Positions 44,238-55,100 of a stretch of DNA of 64,000 nt are shown piece by piece. This DNA is from JBOFOR01 sp051654865 (GTDB lineage: Bacteria; Bacillota; Clostridia; Peptostreptococcales; Peptostreptococcaceae): the NCBI GenBank assembly GCA_051654865.1, contig JBOFYV010000085.1, positions 10,668 through 74,667 on the forward strand, read 5' to 3'. How positions within the stretch are numbered: position 1 is the stretch's first letter; each line of letters begins with the position of its first letter. The notes beneath the pieces were generated by a model, which saw nothing but the letters and a program-made list of their open reading frames with translations, ran no database searches and was not told the origin of the DNA. The translations under genes and the position numbers were made by a program.

Positions 44238-46244
44238 TTATAATTCTTTTATTATAGCTTTATCTGTTTTTATTTTTTTATTTTTACCACCGATTAAAAC
44301 CTTACCATCTTTATTTATTTCAACAGTATCAAGTGTTATATTTTTCCCCTTTATAAATGTAACACCCATTGGTGGAACTTTTACTTTAATGTGATAATCT
44401 TTGTTATGCCATTTTTCACAAACTGCAACTAATTCATTGCCTTCCATTGTTTGACCTGAACCCCAATATTTTTCAGAATCTGTGTTAAGTACTTCTTCAT
44501 AAGTTCCATAATAAGGAACGCCTATCTTATAATCATAATGCACAACAGGAGTAAAGTTTATTATTGCTATAACGAAATCTTTTGGCTTTTTGCCTTTTCT
44601 CATTAACACAACTACACTTTGATCCTTATTATTTGCATCTATAAAATCAAAACCTTCATAACTATTATCTATTTCATGCATAGCTTTTTCATTTTTATAA
44701 AGGTTGTTTAAATCTTTTACATACTCTTGCATTTTTATGTGTGGTTCTCTTTCAAGTAATTCCCACTCTAAGCCATATGCATATCTCCATTCTAATCCTT
44801 GACCAAATTCTGATCCCATAAACAATAATTTTTTACCTGGGTGAATCATATAGTATGCATACAGTGTTCTAAGTCCTGCAAACTTCTGCCATGGATCCCC
44901 TGGCATCTTATCTAATAATGATTTTTTTCCATGTACTACTTCATCATGCGATAATGGTAATATAAAGTTTTCTGAAAAAGCATACATAAACGAGAATGTA
45001 ATCAATTCATGATGATGTTTTCTATATACAGGATCCATTTCCATATATTTCAAAGTATCATTCATCCATCCCATATTCCACTTATATGTAAACCCTAAAG
45101 CCCCTTTGTATGTAGGTCCTGTTACCATCGGCCATGCTGTTGATTCTTCAGCTATAATAAGCGGATTTTCTATGTGCTCGTACGCAGTCTCATTTAATCT
45201 TTTTATAAAATCTATAGCTTCTAAATTTTCTCTTCCTCCATACTTGTTTGGTCTCCATTCTCCAGAATCATAATCAAGATAAAGCATACTTGATACAGCA
45301 TCTACTCTTATACCATCTATATGAAACTCTTTAAACCAATATAGAACATTAGATAATAAAAAACTATTTACTTCCGGCTTGCCTAAATCAAAGTGGGCTG
45401 TTCCCCATCCTATATTTTCTGCTTTCCAACTATCTGAATATTCAAATTGAGCTGAACCATCAAATTTGTATAATCCATGATCATCTTTACAAAAATGACT
45501 ATATGCAAAATCTAATATAACTCCGATTTCATTTTGATGACATTTATCAATAAATGCTTTTAATCCTTTTGGGTCTCCATATCTACTACTCGCACTATAA
45601 TAACCTATTGTTTGGTACCCCCAAGACTGGTCTAATGGATGCTCTGTCACAGGTAATAGTTCAATGTGCGTATATCCCATTTCTTTTACATAATCTATCA
45701 TTTCAAATAATTCTTCATATGAAAAAAATTCACCATCCCATTTTCTTTTCCAAGAACTTAAGTGAGCTTCATATATATTCATTGGTTCATTATCAAAAAC
45801 CTTCTTTACTCTTCTATTTTGCCATTTTCTATCTTTCCATTTGTAATCATCATGTGTATGTACTATTGATGCGGTATTTGGTCTTTTTTCCGAAAATACA
45901 GCGTATGGATCAGATTTTAATCTATGCACTCCATCACAGCCTACGATATTATATTTATACTCTACTCCTTGAGTAATATTTGGTAAGAATATCGCCCAAA
46001 TACCACTATTTTCTATATTTTCCATAGGATGAGACTCTTTATTCCAATTATTAAAACTACCAGCTAGATATACCGATTTGGCATTAGGTGCCCAAACAAC
46101 AAATGAAACTCCCTTTTGTCTATTATGAGACGATATATGACTACCCATAAAATTATAACTGTCAAACGATTGGCCATTTTTGAATTTATCTATATTTTCT
46201 TTACTAATTATTTCACTATAAGTTATTGTTTTTTTCTTTGCCAT
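44238..46244 (-). CDS. glgB: 1,4-alpha-glucan branching enzyme
   Basis: 668 residues: an N-terminal CBM48 domain (VSFVVWAPNAKSVYLAGSFNNWN at about 43-65), GH13 barrel and C-terminal beta domain. Catalytic regions are DGIRVDAVSSMLYLD (nucleophile), IAEESTAWP (acid) and LPLSHDEVVHGK. Cuts alpha-1,4 chains and rejoins them as alpha-1,6 branches. First gene of the glycogen operon, with AAGGGGGG about 12 bases before the ATG and a promoter at 46291-46319. The tail of about 30 residues rich in Lys is longer than usual. Confidence 0.95.
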   Translation of the reverse strand: MAKKKTITYSEIISKENIDKFKNGQSFDSYNFMGSHISSHNRQKGVSFVVWAPNAKSVYLAGSFNNWNKESHPMENIENSGIWAIFLPNITQGVEYKYNIVGCDGVHRLKSDPYAVFSEKRPNTASIVHTHDDYKWKDRKWQNRRVKKVFDNEPMNIYEAHLSSWKRKWDGEFFSYEELFEMIDYVKEMGYTHIELLPVTEHPLDQSWGYQTIGYYSASSRYGDPKGLKAFIDKCHQNEIGVILDFAYSHFCKDDHGLYKFDGSAQFEYSDSWKAENIGWGTAHFDLGKPEVNSFLLSNVLYWFKEFHIDGIRVDAVSSMLYLDYDSGEWRPNKYGGRENLEAIDFIKRLNETAYEHIENPLIIAEESTAWPMVTGPTYKGALGFTYKWNMGWMNDTLKYMEMDPVYRKHHHELITFSFMYAFSENFILPLSHDEVVHGKKSLLDKMPGDPWQKFAGLRTLYAYYMIHPGKKLLFMGSEFGQGLEWRYAYGLEWELLEREPHIKMQEYVKDLNNLYKNEKAMHEIDNSYEGFDFIDANNKDQSVVVLMRKGKKPKDFVIAIINFTPVVHYDYKIGVPYYGTYEEVLNTDSEKYWGSGQTMEGNELVAVCEKWHNKDYHIKVKVPPMGVTFIKGKNITLDTVEINKDGKVLIGGKNKKIKTDKAIIKEL

Positions 46245-46290
46245 TCTTAAAATATCCCCCCCTTGCTGTTCTTTGTGTACAGTTATTAAT

Positions 46291-46331
46291 TATATAATAA
46301 AAACACTAACATTTATCAAATTAACGTTAGT
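46291..46331 (-). promoter_or_regulatory. Promoter of the glycogen operon with overlapping inverted repeat
   Basis: On the minus strand TTGATA (46319-46314), a 17-base spacer and TATATA (46296-46291; a TATAAT two bases away is the alternative). A 27-bp imperfect palindrome (46305-46331, ends ACTAAC / GTTAGT, 10 of 13 pairs) covers the -35 box and may be an operator. No classic CcpA site was seen. The remaining spacer up to 46598 is very AT-rich and empty. Confidence 0.45.
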
Positions 46332-46598
46332 AAAATTTATACAATTACTTGTGTTTTTCGCCATTTTTTTCATTTAAACTACCATTTTTCTACATTTTAT
46401 TCTTTTTTTCTTCATTTTAATCACTGTAAATACATTTTATGATTATATTGTTTTTTAAAGTAATTTACGCTTAAACTATTTTTTTTAATATATATTCTAT
46501 ATTTCTACTTATTCTACTTAAATTCCTTCTTTAATTTTATTTTTATACAATCAGTATATATATTTTTTTTATACATATCATTTTATTTATTATAAAAA

Positions 46599-46626
46599 AA
46601 TAAAAAGCCTACATAGGCTTTTTATT
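46599..46626 (-). terminator. Intrinsic terminator of the SPFH gene
   Basis: AATAAAAAGCCTA (46599-46611) pairs with TAGGCTTTTTATT (46614-46626), T-run on the minus strand. It lies 15 bp after the stop codon. Confidence 0.75.
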
Positions 46627-46640
46627 GTATTTAAATATTT

Positions 46641-47627
46641 TTATTTTTCATCACTTAAAACTTCTTTTATACCTTTAAATGTTCCCAGGAAGTTTACAGT
46701 ATCAGATGGCAATACTAACTTAGTTGCTTTACCATCTGCAACTTTTTCTAATGCTTCTATTGATTTAAGCGCTAACATTGTATCATCTACATCTGATTCT
46801 TTCATTGCTGCAAATACTTTTCTTAATCCTTCTGCTGTTGCTTCCTGAACCTTCATAATTACTTCAGCTTCACCTTGTGCTTTTGCTATTGCTATTTGTC
46901 TAATAGCTTCTGCTTCTCCTTGTGCGTGTAATATTGATGATTCTTTTTGTCCTTCTGCTTCTCTTATCATAGCCTCTTTTTTAGCTTCAGCTCTTAATAT
47001 TGCAGATTGCTTTTCTCCTTCTGCTTGAAGTATCGAAGAAGACTTGCTACCTTCGGCTTGTAGTATTGCTTCTCTTCTTTCTCTTTCTGCTCTCATTTGT
47101 TTTTCCATAGCTACCTGAATATCATGAGGTGGCATTATATTCTTTAACTCTACTCTATTTACTTTTATTCCCCATTTGTCTGTAGCTTCATCTAATATAA
47201 CTCTCATCTTAGTATTTATAATATCTCTAGATGTTAGCGTTTCATCTAAATCTAATTCTCCAATTATATTTCTAAGCGTTGTAGCTGTTAAGTTTTCAAT
47301 TGCAGTTATTGGATTTGCGATTTCAAACGTATATCTAACTGGATCTGTTATTTTATAATAAACAACAGTATCTATTTGCATAGTTACATTATCTTTAGTT
47401 ATAACTGGCTGCGGTGGAAAATCTACTACTTTTTCTCTTAAATCAATTACATAACTCATTTGATCAATAAAAGGAACTAAGAAGTGAATTCCTGTATCCG
47501 CAACTCTAAGAAATTTACCTAGCCTCATAACAATCCCTACTTTTGATTGTTTTATTACCCTCACACAAGATAATCCTATTGCTACGATTGCTACTACTAT
47601 TACTATTGCAATTATTAAAGTAATCAT
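46641..47627 (-). CDS. SPFH/Band 7 (stomatin/paraslipin-like) membrane protein
   Basis: 328 residues. One N-terminal membrane helix (about 2-24), an SPFH domain (about 25-185; GIVMRLGKFLRVADTGIHFLVPFID), then a long Ala/Glu/Lys coiled coil with repeats of the type ILQAEGEKQSAILRAEAKKEA. Members form large cages in membrane microdomains, usually with an NfeD partner and often with proteases. Here the NfeD gene is 12 bp upstream, confirming the pair. AGGAGG precedes the ATG. Confidence 0.9.
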   Translation of the reverse strand: MITLIIAIVIVVAIVAIGLSCVRVIKQSKVGIVMRLGKFLRVADTGIHFLVPFIDQMSYVIDLREKVVDFPPQPVITKDNVTMQIDTVVYYKITDPVRYTFEIANPITAIENLTATTLRNIIGELDLDETLTSRDIINTKMRVILDEATDKWGIKVNRVELKNIMPPHDIQVAMEKQMRAERERREAILQAEGSKSSSILQAEGEKQSAILRAEAKKEAMIREAEGQKESSILHAQGEAEAIRQIAIAKAQGEAEVIMKVQEATAEGLRKVFAAMKESDVDDTMLALKSIEALEKVADGKATKLVLPSDTVNFLGTFKGIKEVLSDEK

Positions 47628-47639
47628 ATTTTATCCCTC

Positions 47640-48065
47640 CTACTTATTAACTTTTTTTACAATAAGCTTTACTCCCTCAATTTTTAATATTTCTACCATT
47701 TCATCTTTTTTTATCTCTTCACCATCGATAGATATCGCTGTCCATTCTTCTCCATCTAGGACAACTAATCCACTTTTATTATGTGGTATTGTCTGCCTTA
47801 CTAAAGCTTTTCTATTTAGTATAGCTTGTAGATTTGTATCATATTTATAATTTTTATCTTCCTTTACAAACTTTTTTGTAATTACTACTAGTAAAGTTGT
47901 TGATATTATTGCAAATAAGATCACCTGTATTAATATACTTTTTATAAAGCTACTTAAAAATATTAATATTACTGCACCTACACTAAACCATATCAATGTT
48001 AAGGTTGGAGTCATAATCTCAGCTATCGCGAATACTATAGCTACAACTAACCATATTAGTTTCAT
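47640..48065 (-). CDS. NfeD family membrane protein
   Basis: 141 residues. Three hydrophobic segments in the first 65 residues (MKLIWLVVAIVFAIAEIMTPTL), then a cytoplasmic OB-fold domain (ALVRQTIPHNKSGLVVLDGEEWTAIS) as in short NfeD proteins. It partners the SPFH protein encoded directly downstream in the same operon. GGAGG lies 6 bases before the ATG. No ClpP-like protease domain is present, so it is the short form. Confidence 0.88.
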   Translation of the reverse strand: MKLIWLVVAIVFAIAEIMTPTLTLIWFSVGAVILIFLSSFIKSILIQVILFAIISTTLLVVITKKFVKEDKNYKYDTNLQAILNRKALVRQTIPHNKSGLVVLDGEEWTAISIDGEEIKKDEMVEILKIEGVKLIVKKVNK

Positions 48066-48207
48066 TTAATACCTCCATATATTTTCTTTCTCTAAATAAT
48101 TATATTGCTTTATATTTAATATATTATCATTTATTAACCATTTTTTAACATTCATTGTTAATTTGTATCTATTCTGTAACGTCTTAGTTGCTTCCCTACA
48201 ACAAAAA

Positions 48208-48224
48208 AAGAGCATTTAGCTCTT
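48208..48224 (-). terminator. Intrinsic terminator of the nitrite/sulfite reductase gene
   Basis: AAGAGC (48208-48213) pairs with GCTCTT (48219-48224), 5-base loop, and is followed on the minus strand by seven T. About 27 bp after the stop codon. Confidence 0.7.
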
Positions 48225-48251
48225 CTCCTGTTTAAATTAGATACTTAGATT

Positions 48252-49802
48252 TTAAACTAAGTATTTTTCTATTATTCTTCTAAGTTCCTCATTTTTAGTT
48301 TCTATATAGCTATCGTATGTTAATCCTGATTCATCTATTGTTTTTGCTAAGTCATATAGGAACTGAGGTATATCATCTCTTTTAACACTTCCTACTGATT
48401 GTGCTAATTTTGTTTTATTAAGTCCTTTTTCTCCTCCTATAAATACTTCAAATATATCTTTAAGTACTCCATCTATTTTTTTCTTTTTACCTGCTAATCC
48501 AATCTTACCTAATTGGTGTGTTCCGCATGAATTAGGGCACCCCGATATTCTTATACTTGGTAATATATCTTTTGTGAAGTTATTATCTTTAAAGAAATCT
48601 AGTATTTCATTTAGCGTACTTTGGCTTTCTCCTATACCTATTTGGCATACTGGTACACCTATACAAGCAACACTTTGCTCTAATTTAGTTTCCCCACCAA
48701 GGTCTTGAGTTAAATCTAAAATTTCTTTAGCTTCATTTCCATTCAAGTTTCTTATATACATTCCTTCATCCATAGACAACCTAATTTCTATAGATTCCAT
48801 ATTCTCGATTTTATCTAATATAACTTTATACACTTCCATGCTTAACTGACCATTAGTTGGGTGGAAATATACAGAATATAATCCTTTTTGTTTTTGTCCT
48901 ACTAATCTTACATGCTTTTCATTTATAATGATTCCTTCTTTATTGCATACAGTAGTTTCGACTTGTAAATCTAATTCTAATTCATTCTTAACTTCTTGTA
49001 GATGTTTTTTATAACATTTTAAGAATTCATCTGCTCCCATTCTTTCTACAATATATCTTATACGAGCCTTGTTTCTATTTTCATAGTTTCCTTCAGCAAC
49101 AAATAAACGTGTAATAGCTTCTACATGATACAATACATCTTTAGTTGCTACTAGCTCATCAAACTCAACGGCTATAGATGGATTTTTACCGATTCCTCCA
49201 CCTATATAAACTTTGAAATATTCATTTTCATCTTGTTTTGTAGCTAAGAATCCTAAATCTGCTATTGTAGCATTTCCTGAATCTTTTTTGCTACTAGAGA
49301 ATGATACTTTTAATTTTCTTGGTAACTTATATGTAGTTATTTTATTCATAAAATATTCATTCACAGCCATAGCATATTCTGTCACATCAAACTCTTCTTC
49401 TACATCTACACCCGTTAACGGAGATAAAGAAACATTTCTCGGGAAATTTCCCCCTCCTCCTCTTGTGTATATGTCATATTTTAAGGCTTCTTCCATTATG
49501 TCACATACACTATCTATTGAAATATCGTGTAGTTGTATTGCTTGTCTTGTAGTTAAATGTACTTTTTCTAAGCTATGCTTTTTAGCTAATTCGTATAAAG
49601 TTTTAAATTTATTCACACTCAAAACTCCTGAAGGTATCCTCATCCTTATCATGAATTTTTCTCCTCCAAGTTGAGCATAAACACCCATTCCGCCAGATGT
49701 TGCTTTAAATTCATTTGAAGTTATCTCTTTATTTGTAAATCTATGACCTAATTCTCTCAATTTAGGTATTTCTTCTTTTAAGACTTTCTTTAAATTATCC
49801 AT
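48252..49802 (-). CDS. Ferredoxin-dependent nitrite/sulfite reductase family protein
   Basis: 516 residues: two repeats of ferredoxin-like half-domain plus siroheme/4Fe-4S domain. The cluster Cys residues are seen as ACIGVPVCQIG and SGCPNSCGTHQLGKIGL (Cys-x5-Cys and Cys-x3-Cys). THTxRQ-like HLTTRQAIQLHDI is the siroheme-site motif. Reduces nitrite to ammonia or sulfite to sulfide with six electrons from ferredoxin; the sequence alone does not separate these. AAAGGAG precedes the ATG. It stands alone, with no siroheme or sulfate genes adjacent. Confidence 0.88.
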   Translation of the reverse strand: MDNLKKVLKEEIPKLRELGHRFTNKEITSNEFKATSGGMGVYAQLGGEKFMIRMRIPSGVLSVNKFKTLYELAKKHSLEKVHLTTRQAIQLHDISIDSVCDIMEEALKYDIYTRGGGGNFPRNVSLSPLTGVDVEEEFDVTEYAMAVNEYFMNKITTYKLPRKLKVSFSSSKKDSGNATIADLGFLATKQDENEYFKVYIGGGIGKNPSIAVEFDELVATKDVLYHVEAITRLFVAEGNYENRNKARIRYIVERMGADEFLKCYKKHLQEVKNELELDLQVETTVCNKEGIIINEKHVRLVGQKQKGLYSVYFHPTNGQLSMEVYKVILDKIENMESIEIRLSMDEGMYIRNLNGNEAKEILDLTQDLGGETKLEQSVACIGVPVCQIGIGESQSTLNEILDFFKDNNFTKDILPSIRISGCPNSCGTHQLGKIGLAGKKKKIDGVLKDIFEVFIGGEKGLNKTKLAQSVGSVKRDDIPQFLYDLAKTIDESGLTYDSYIETKNEELRRIIEKYLV

Positions 49803-50015
49803 ACTATACTCCTTTTACCTTTTTTACAAATTATACCATATTTTTATTTGCATATATATTCTTCTATATAAATCTAATCATTTATAATTGTTATACATAT
49901 AATTCAACTTTATAATGATTAAAATATCTCTTACTTATTTCATAGTATCTTAATAAGATGACGAGTTTGGTATAAATAGACTTTAGATTTTTTTAGCTAT
50001 CTTTTATAATGTAAT

Positions 50016-50044
50016 TTGATTTTTTTACCATATATCGTTATAAT
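50016..50044 (+). promoter_or_regulatory. Promoter of the 59-residue gene
   Basis: TTGATT (50016-50021), a 17-base spacer and TATAAT (50039-50044), which gives a leader of about 40 bases. Confidence 0.6.
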
Positions 50045-50090
50045 TATAATATACAGGAAATCGTATTCTTGAGAGAGGAGATTAATATGT

Positions 50091-50270
50091 ATGAAAAAAA
50101 TAATTAAATTCAAAGGTTATTTAATAATATATATACTTTTTGTATTTTTATATAGCTTAAGTTTTAAAAACGCTATTAACTCAGAAAGTCTTAAAATTTG
50201 CCTTTACTCATCTATCGTTCCAGCAATTGTAGGAGGTACTGTTACTAGTTTATTATTTAAAAATTACTAA
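50091..50270 (+). CDS. Small membrane protein (59 residues), unannotated size class
   Basis: From ATG 50091, with GAGAGGAG 10 bases upstream, the frame encodes a basic start (MKKIIKFKG), one strong hydrophobic helix (about 11-24) and a second weakly hydrophobic Gly-containing segment (about 40-56, IVPAIVGGTVTSLLF). It has a good promoter at 50016-50044 and a bidirectional terminator at 50311. An ATG four bases earlier (50087) gives only six codons and overlaps this start, so it might act as a tiny leader. No homologue is recalled. Confidence 0.55.
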   Translation: MKKIIKFKGYLIIYILFVFLYSLSFKNAINSESLKICLYSSIVPAIVGGTVTSLLFKNY

Positions 50271-50310
50271 CTCTTTAGTTTTTAATTTGAATAGATTTTA
50301 CTCATATGTA

Positions 50311-50352
50311 AAAAAGATATAGTTTAAATTCTAACTTAAACTATATCTTTTT
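50311..50352. terminator. Bidirectional intrinsic terminator
   Basis: A perfect 17-bp stem (50311-50327 with 50336-50352; arm AAAAAGATATAGTTTAA), 8-base loop. It serves the small plus-strand gene and murJ, which ends at 50359 on the minus strand. Confidence 0.88.
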
Positions 50353-50358
50353 TAATTT

Positions 50359-51933
50359 TTATTTACTTAATTTATTTAAGTTAACTTTAATATTTTTAAT
50401 TACTGTATTGCATAATTCTTTGGCTTCTTTTACATCAAGTAACAGTACTAAACTTATATATATTACCATTCCTATTACTCCACAAATCAAACAAATTATT
50501 GCTATTAATTTTCTACTACTTATATCAAAATTTATTCCATATATAAGTAGGCTATTGTATATGTTGTATATTATAAAGCCCATTATTATAGTTGATATTA
50601 AAGCTTTAATAAACACACTTAGTATATGTTTAAAACCTATTTTTCCAATTTTACTTCTAATCGATAAGAATAACATTACAGTAGTCACTATAGCCGATAT
50701 TGAACTTGCTAACGCCAAACCTCCTATCCCCATAACTTTCACTAATATAATTGATAAAATTACATTTATAACTACGGATATAACTGCATTTCTAACTGGG
50801 GTCTTTGTGTCTTGTAATGAGTAAAAACTTTTAGATAATAAATCTTTTAATCCATACGCTAATGTTCCTACAGAGTAAAAGGCTAACGACGTAGATGTTA
50901 GATACGTTGCTCTAGAATCAAATGATCCATCTTCAAATAACACCTTTACAATTGGTGTAGAGAATATAATTAACATCACAGTCATAGGAACCATTAAAAT
51001 AATTATTATATTAATGGCTTTAGATAAGTTGTACTTAAATGATTTCATATTATTTTCACTAGCCAACTTAGATAAAATAGGATACATTACTGTAGTCAAT
51101 GCAATGGCTATAATACCTACTGCAAACATATTTAACTTATTTGCATAATTTAAAGCTGTTATACTTCCCTTTTCTAATGTTGATGCTAAAGTTCTATTTA
51201 CAACCGCATTTATCTGATTTATGTAAGATCCTATAAAAACAGGAACTACTAAATAAAGTATCGATTTAATACTTTCATCCTTTATATCAATCTTAAATGA
51301 GTGTTTATATTCCTTTTTAAAAAGGAATGGTATTTGAAATAACAATTGACCTATATATGCAAATACTGTTCCATATACCATTATATATGAATTAGTTAGT
51401 GATCCAATAAATATTGCTACTATAACCAATATGTTAAATGGAATTGTTACAAGTCCTGATATATATACCTCACCTCTTGCTATTAAATATGAAGATATTA
51501 ATCCATTTGTAGCAATAAATATCATAGTAAATAATAAAATTCTTGAGTATTTTACCGTTAAGTCAAATACATTCCCTTCAAATCCCATAGCAAACAATTT
51601 TACTATATAAGGTGTAAATATTAATCCTATAATAATTAGTACTACACTTATTATTGTTATTAAGTTAAGTATGTTACTAGTAAATTTATCAACTTCTTTA
51701 TCTCCGCTTTTTTCTTTTATTTTAAAAAACATTGGTATAAACGTAGTTCCTAATGCTGCACTTATTCCATCAAATAATACTACGGGGATATTTAAAGCTG
51801 TAAGATATGCATCAGTTACATCCCCTGCTCCAAAAGATTGGGCTAGTACTACATCTCTTAAAAATCCTGTAATCTTAGATATTAAGATTATTATCATAAG
51901 TATTACAGCAGTTTTCTTTGTTGTTTTTGACAT
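50359..51933 (-). CDS. murJ: MurJ/MviN lipid II flippase
   Basis: 524 residues with fourteen hydrophobic segments. The opening TAVILMIIILISKITGFLRDVVLAQSFGAGDVTDAYLTALNIP is the conserved MurJ first helix with RD and DAY motifs, and LKDLLSKSFYSLQDTKTPVRNAVIS is typical of helix 9-10 loops. Flips lipid II across the membrane during peptidoglycan synthesis. AGAGG lies about 8 bases before the ATG. Single gene between a terminator and the NifJ terminator. Confidence 0.9.
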   Translation of the reverse strand: MSKTTKKTAVILMIIILISKITGFLRDVVLAQSFGAGDVTDAYLTALNIPVVLFDGISAALGTTFIPMFFKIKEKSGDKEVDKFTSNILNLITIISVVLIIIGLIFTPYIVKLFAMGFEGNVFDLTVKYSRILLFTMIFIATNGLISSYLIARGEVYISGLVTIPFNILVIVAIFIGSLTNSYIMVYGTVFAYIGQLLFQIPFLFKKEYKHSFKIDIKDESIKSILYLVVPVFIGSYINQINAVVNRTLASTLEKGSITALNYANKLNMFAVGIIAIALTTVMYPILSKLASENNMKSFKYNLSKAINIIIILMVPMTVMLIIFSTPIVKVLFEDGSFDSRATYLTSTSLAFYSVGTLAYGLKDLLSKSFYSLQDTKTPVRNAVISVVINVILSIILVKVMGIGGLALASSISAIVTTVMLFLSIRSKIGKIGFKHILSVFIKALISTIIMGFIIYNIYNSLLIYGINFDISSRKLIAIICLICGVIGMVIYISLVLLLDVKEAKELCNTVIKNIKVNLNKLSK

Positions 51934-52100
51934 AAATAGTCCTCTTTTCTAAAAATCTCCTTATTTATATTCTTATCTTTTAGTAAACATTTTATATTTA
52001 TAATTTGGAAATATTTATAATATTATATTATATCAAAAACTTTAATACATAAATGTAAATTTAAATTCATAATGAATATTTCTTCATTTTAACGTTTCTT

Positions 52101-52149
52101 AATAAACAAAAAGATGTATATTCTTTGAATATACATCTTTTTGTTTATT
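52101..52149 (-). terminator. Very long intrinsic terminator overlapping the nifJ stop codon
   Basis: A perfect 23-bp stem (52101-52123 with 52127-52149) and a 3-base loop. The 5' arm, read on the minus strand, contains the nifJ stop codon at 52148-52150. Confidence 0.88.
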
Positions 52150-55100
52150 ATTGTTGATTTGCTAATCTCTTATAACTTTCATATCTATCTTTAGAGTTTT
52201 GCTCTGCCATACTAAATAGATCTTCTGCTACATCTGGATATTGCTTCGCTATAGCTGAGTATCTTACTTGATCCATTAAGAAATCTCTAAAGCTTGCTGT
52301 AGGTTCTTTAGAATCTAAGCTAAACGGATTTTTACCTTCTGCCTTAAGTTGCGGATTAAATCTATATAAATGCCAGTAACCACATGCTACTGCTTGAGCT
52401 TGGTTAGCTGAAGTTCTTCCCATACCTTCTTTTAAACCATGAGATATACATGGCGCATAAGCAATTATTAATGATGGTCCATCATAGTTTTCAGCTTCTA
52501 TTATTGCTTTTATAAGTTGATTTTTATCTGCACCCATAGCTACTTGAGCTACATATACATTAGAATAACTTATTGCCATCATACCTAAGTCTTTCTTTCT
52601 AGATCTCTTACCTGCTGCTGCAAATTTAGCCATTGCTGCTACAGGAGTAGATTTAGATGCTTGTCCACCTGTATTAGAGTATATCTCTGTATCAAATACT
52701 AATACATTTATATCTTCACCAGATGCAAGTACATGGTCAAGTCCACCGTATCCGATATCATATGCCCATCCATCTCCACCTAGTATCCATTGAGATTTTT
52801 TAACTAAATAATCTTTTCTAGCTTTAATTTCATCTACTAATTCTTTAGCTCTACCACTACAGTTACAAGTCTCTATAGCTTCTAGCACTTTTTTGCTAGC
52901 CTCTTTTGATCCTTCTCCACAATCTTTATTATCTAGCCAATTTTTAAATGCGTCTTTACAACAAGATACTTCATCTATAGATAACAATTCATTCATTGCA
53001 TCTGCAAGCTTAGCTCTCATTTGCTTAACTGCTAAATACATACCATATCCAAACTCTGCATTATCTTCAAATAAAGAGTTTGCCCAAGATGGGCCTTTGC
53101 CTTCATGGTTAGTTGTATATGGAGTTGATGGTGCTGAACCACCCCATATTGAAGAACAACCAGTAGCATTTGCTATCATCATTCTATCTCCAAATAATTG
53201 AGTAGCTAACTTAATATATGCAGGCTCTCCACATCCAGCACAAGCTCCTGAGAATTCTATAAGTGGAGTCTTAAATTGTGAATCCTTAACAGTTTTTCCT
53301 GCTACTAAATCACCTTTATATGAAACATTTTCCATCGCAAATTCCCAGTTTGGTATTTCTTGTTCTGTTTGAGTTTCTAATGGTTTCATAACTAAAGCTT
53401 TTTGTTTAGCCGGACATACATCTGCACAGTTTCCACATCCTGTACAGTCCATAGTATCTACTTGCATTCTATATTGAAGTCCTTCTAATCCTTTACCTAT
53501 AGCTTTCTTAGTTGTAAATCCAGTAGGTGCTTTTTGTAATTCATCTTCATTTAATAAGAACGGTCTTATAGTCGCATGAGGACAAATATATGCACATTGA
53601 TTACATTGAATACAATTTTCCATTACCCATTCTGGTACATTTATAGCTATACCACGTTTTTCATAAGCTGCGGTACCAGCTGGGAAAGTACCATCTTCAA
53701 TTCCATTAAAGGTACTTACTGGAAGACTATCTCCCTCTTGTCCATTAACTGGTCTTAGTATATTTCTTATAAACTCTGGCTCTTTTTCATCTTCAACTTT
53801 ATTATCTACAGCAGTTGACCAAGATGCAGGTATATTAACTTTTACTAATGCATTCTTACCTTGTTCTACTGCTTCATAGTTCATATTAACTATTTTTTCA
53901 CCTTTTTTACCGTAAGCTTTATTTATAGATGCTTTTAGGTAATTAGTTGCTTCTTCTTCTGGTATTATGTTAGCTAATTTGAAAAATGCAGACTGCATTA
54001 TCATGTTTATTCTATTTCCAAGCCCTATCTCTGATGCTATTTTAGTAGCATTTACAGTATAGAAGTTTATTTCATTTTTAGCTAAATAGTTTTTCATCTT
54101 AGCTGGTAAGTGTGTTTCAAGTTCTGATTCATCCCATATTGTATTTAATACAAATGTAGCTCCTTTTTTAAGTCCTTTTAGTAAATCATATTGATTTACA
54201 TATGATTGATTATGACAAGCTATATAATCTGCATTATCTATTAAGTATGTTGATCTTATAGGTGTATCTCCAAATCTTAAGTGAGACATTGTTATACCAC
54301 CAGATTTTTTAGAATCATATGCAAAATATGCTTGTGCATATTTTTCTGTATTATCACCTATTATTTTTATCGCTTGCTTATTAGCTCCAACTGTACCATC
54401 TGAGCCTAATCCCCAGAACTTACAATTTATAGTTCCTTTGTGATCTAATTTGTAACTTTCATCTACACAAATAGATGTATTAGTTACATCATCATCTATG
54501 CCTACTGTGAACTGGTCTTTTGGATTATTGATAGCTAAATTATCATATATAGCTTTTATACTTGCTGGAGTTACATCTTTTGATCCTAATCCATATCTAC
54601 CGCCTATTATCATAGGTGCATTTTCTTTATTGTAATATACAGAGCGAATATCTAAGTATAATGGTTCTCCTATAGCACCAGGTTCTTTTGTTCTATCTAT
54701 TACACATATTTTCTCTACACTCTTAGGCACTACATCTAAGAAATGTTTTATTGAGAATGGTCTATATAAGTGAACCTTAACCAGTCCTAATTTTTCACCT
54801 TTAGAGTTTAAATCATCTATTGTCTCTTCTATAGTTTCTGTTACTGACCCTATAGCTACTATTATATTTTTAGCATCTTTATCTCCATAATAATCAAATA
54901 ATCCATATTTTCTTCCTGTTAATTCTCCAACTTTATTCATATACTCTTCTACTATAGGAACTATAGCTTCATAGTATTTGTTACATGCTTCTCTTGTTTG
55001 GAAATATATATCTGGATTTTGAGCTGTACCTCTTGTTACTGGATGTTCTGGTGATAAAGCTCTATCCCTAAATTCTTGTAATGCTTTGTAGTCTAATAAT

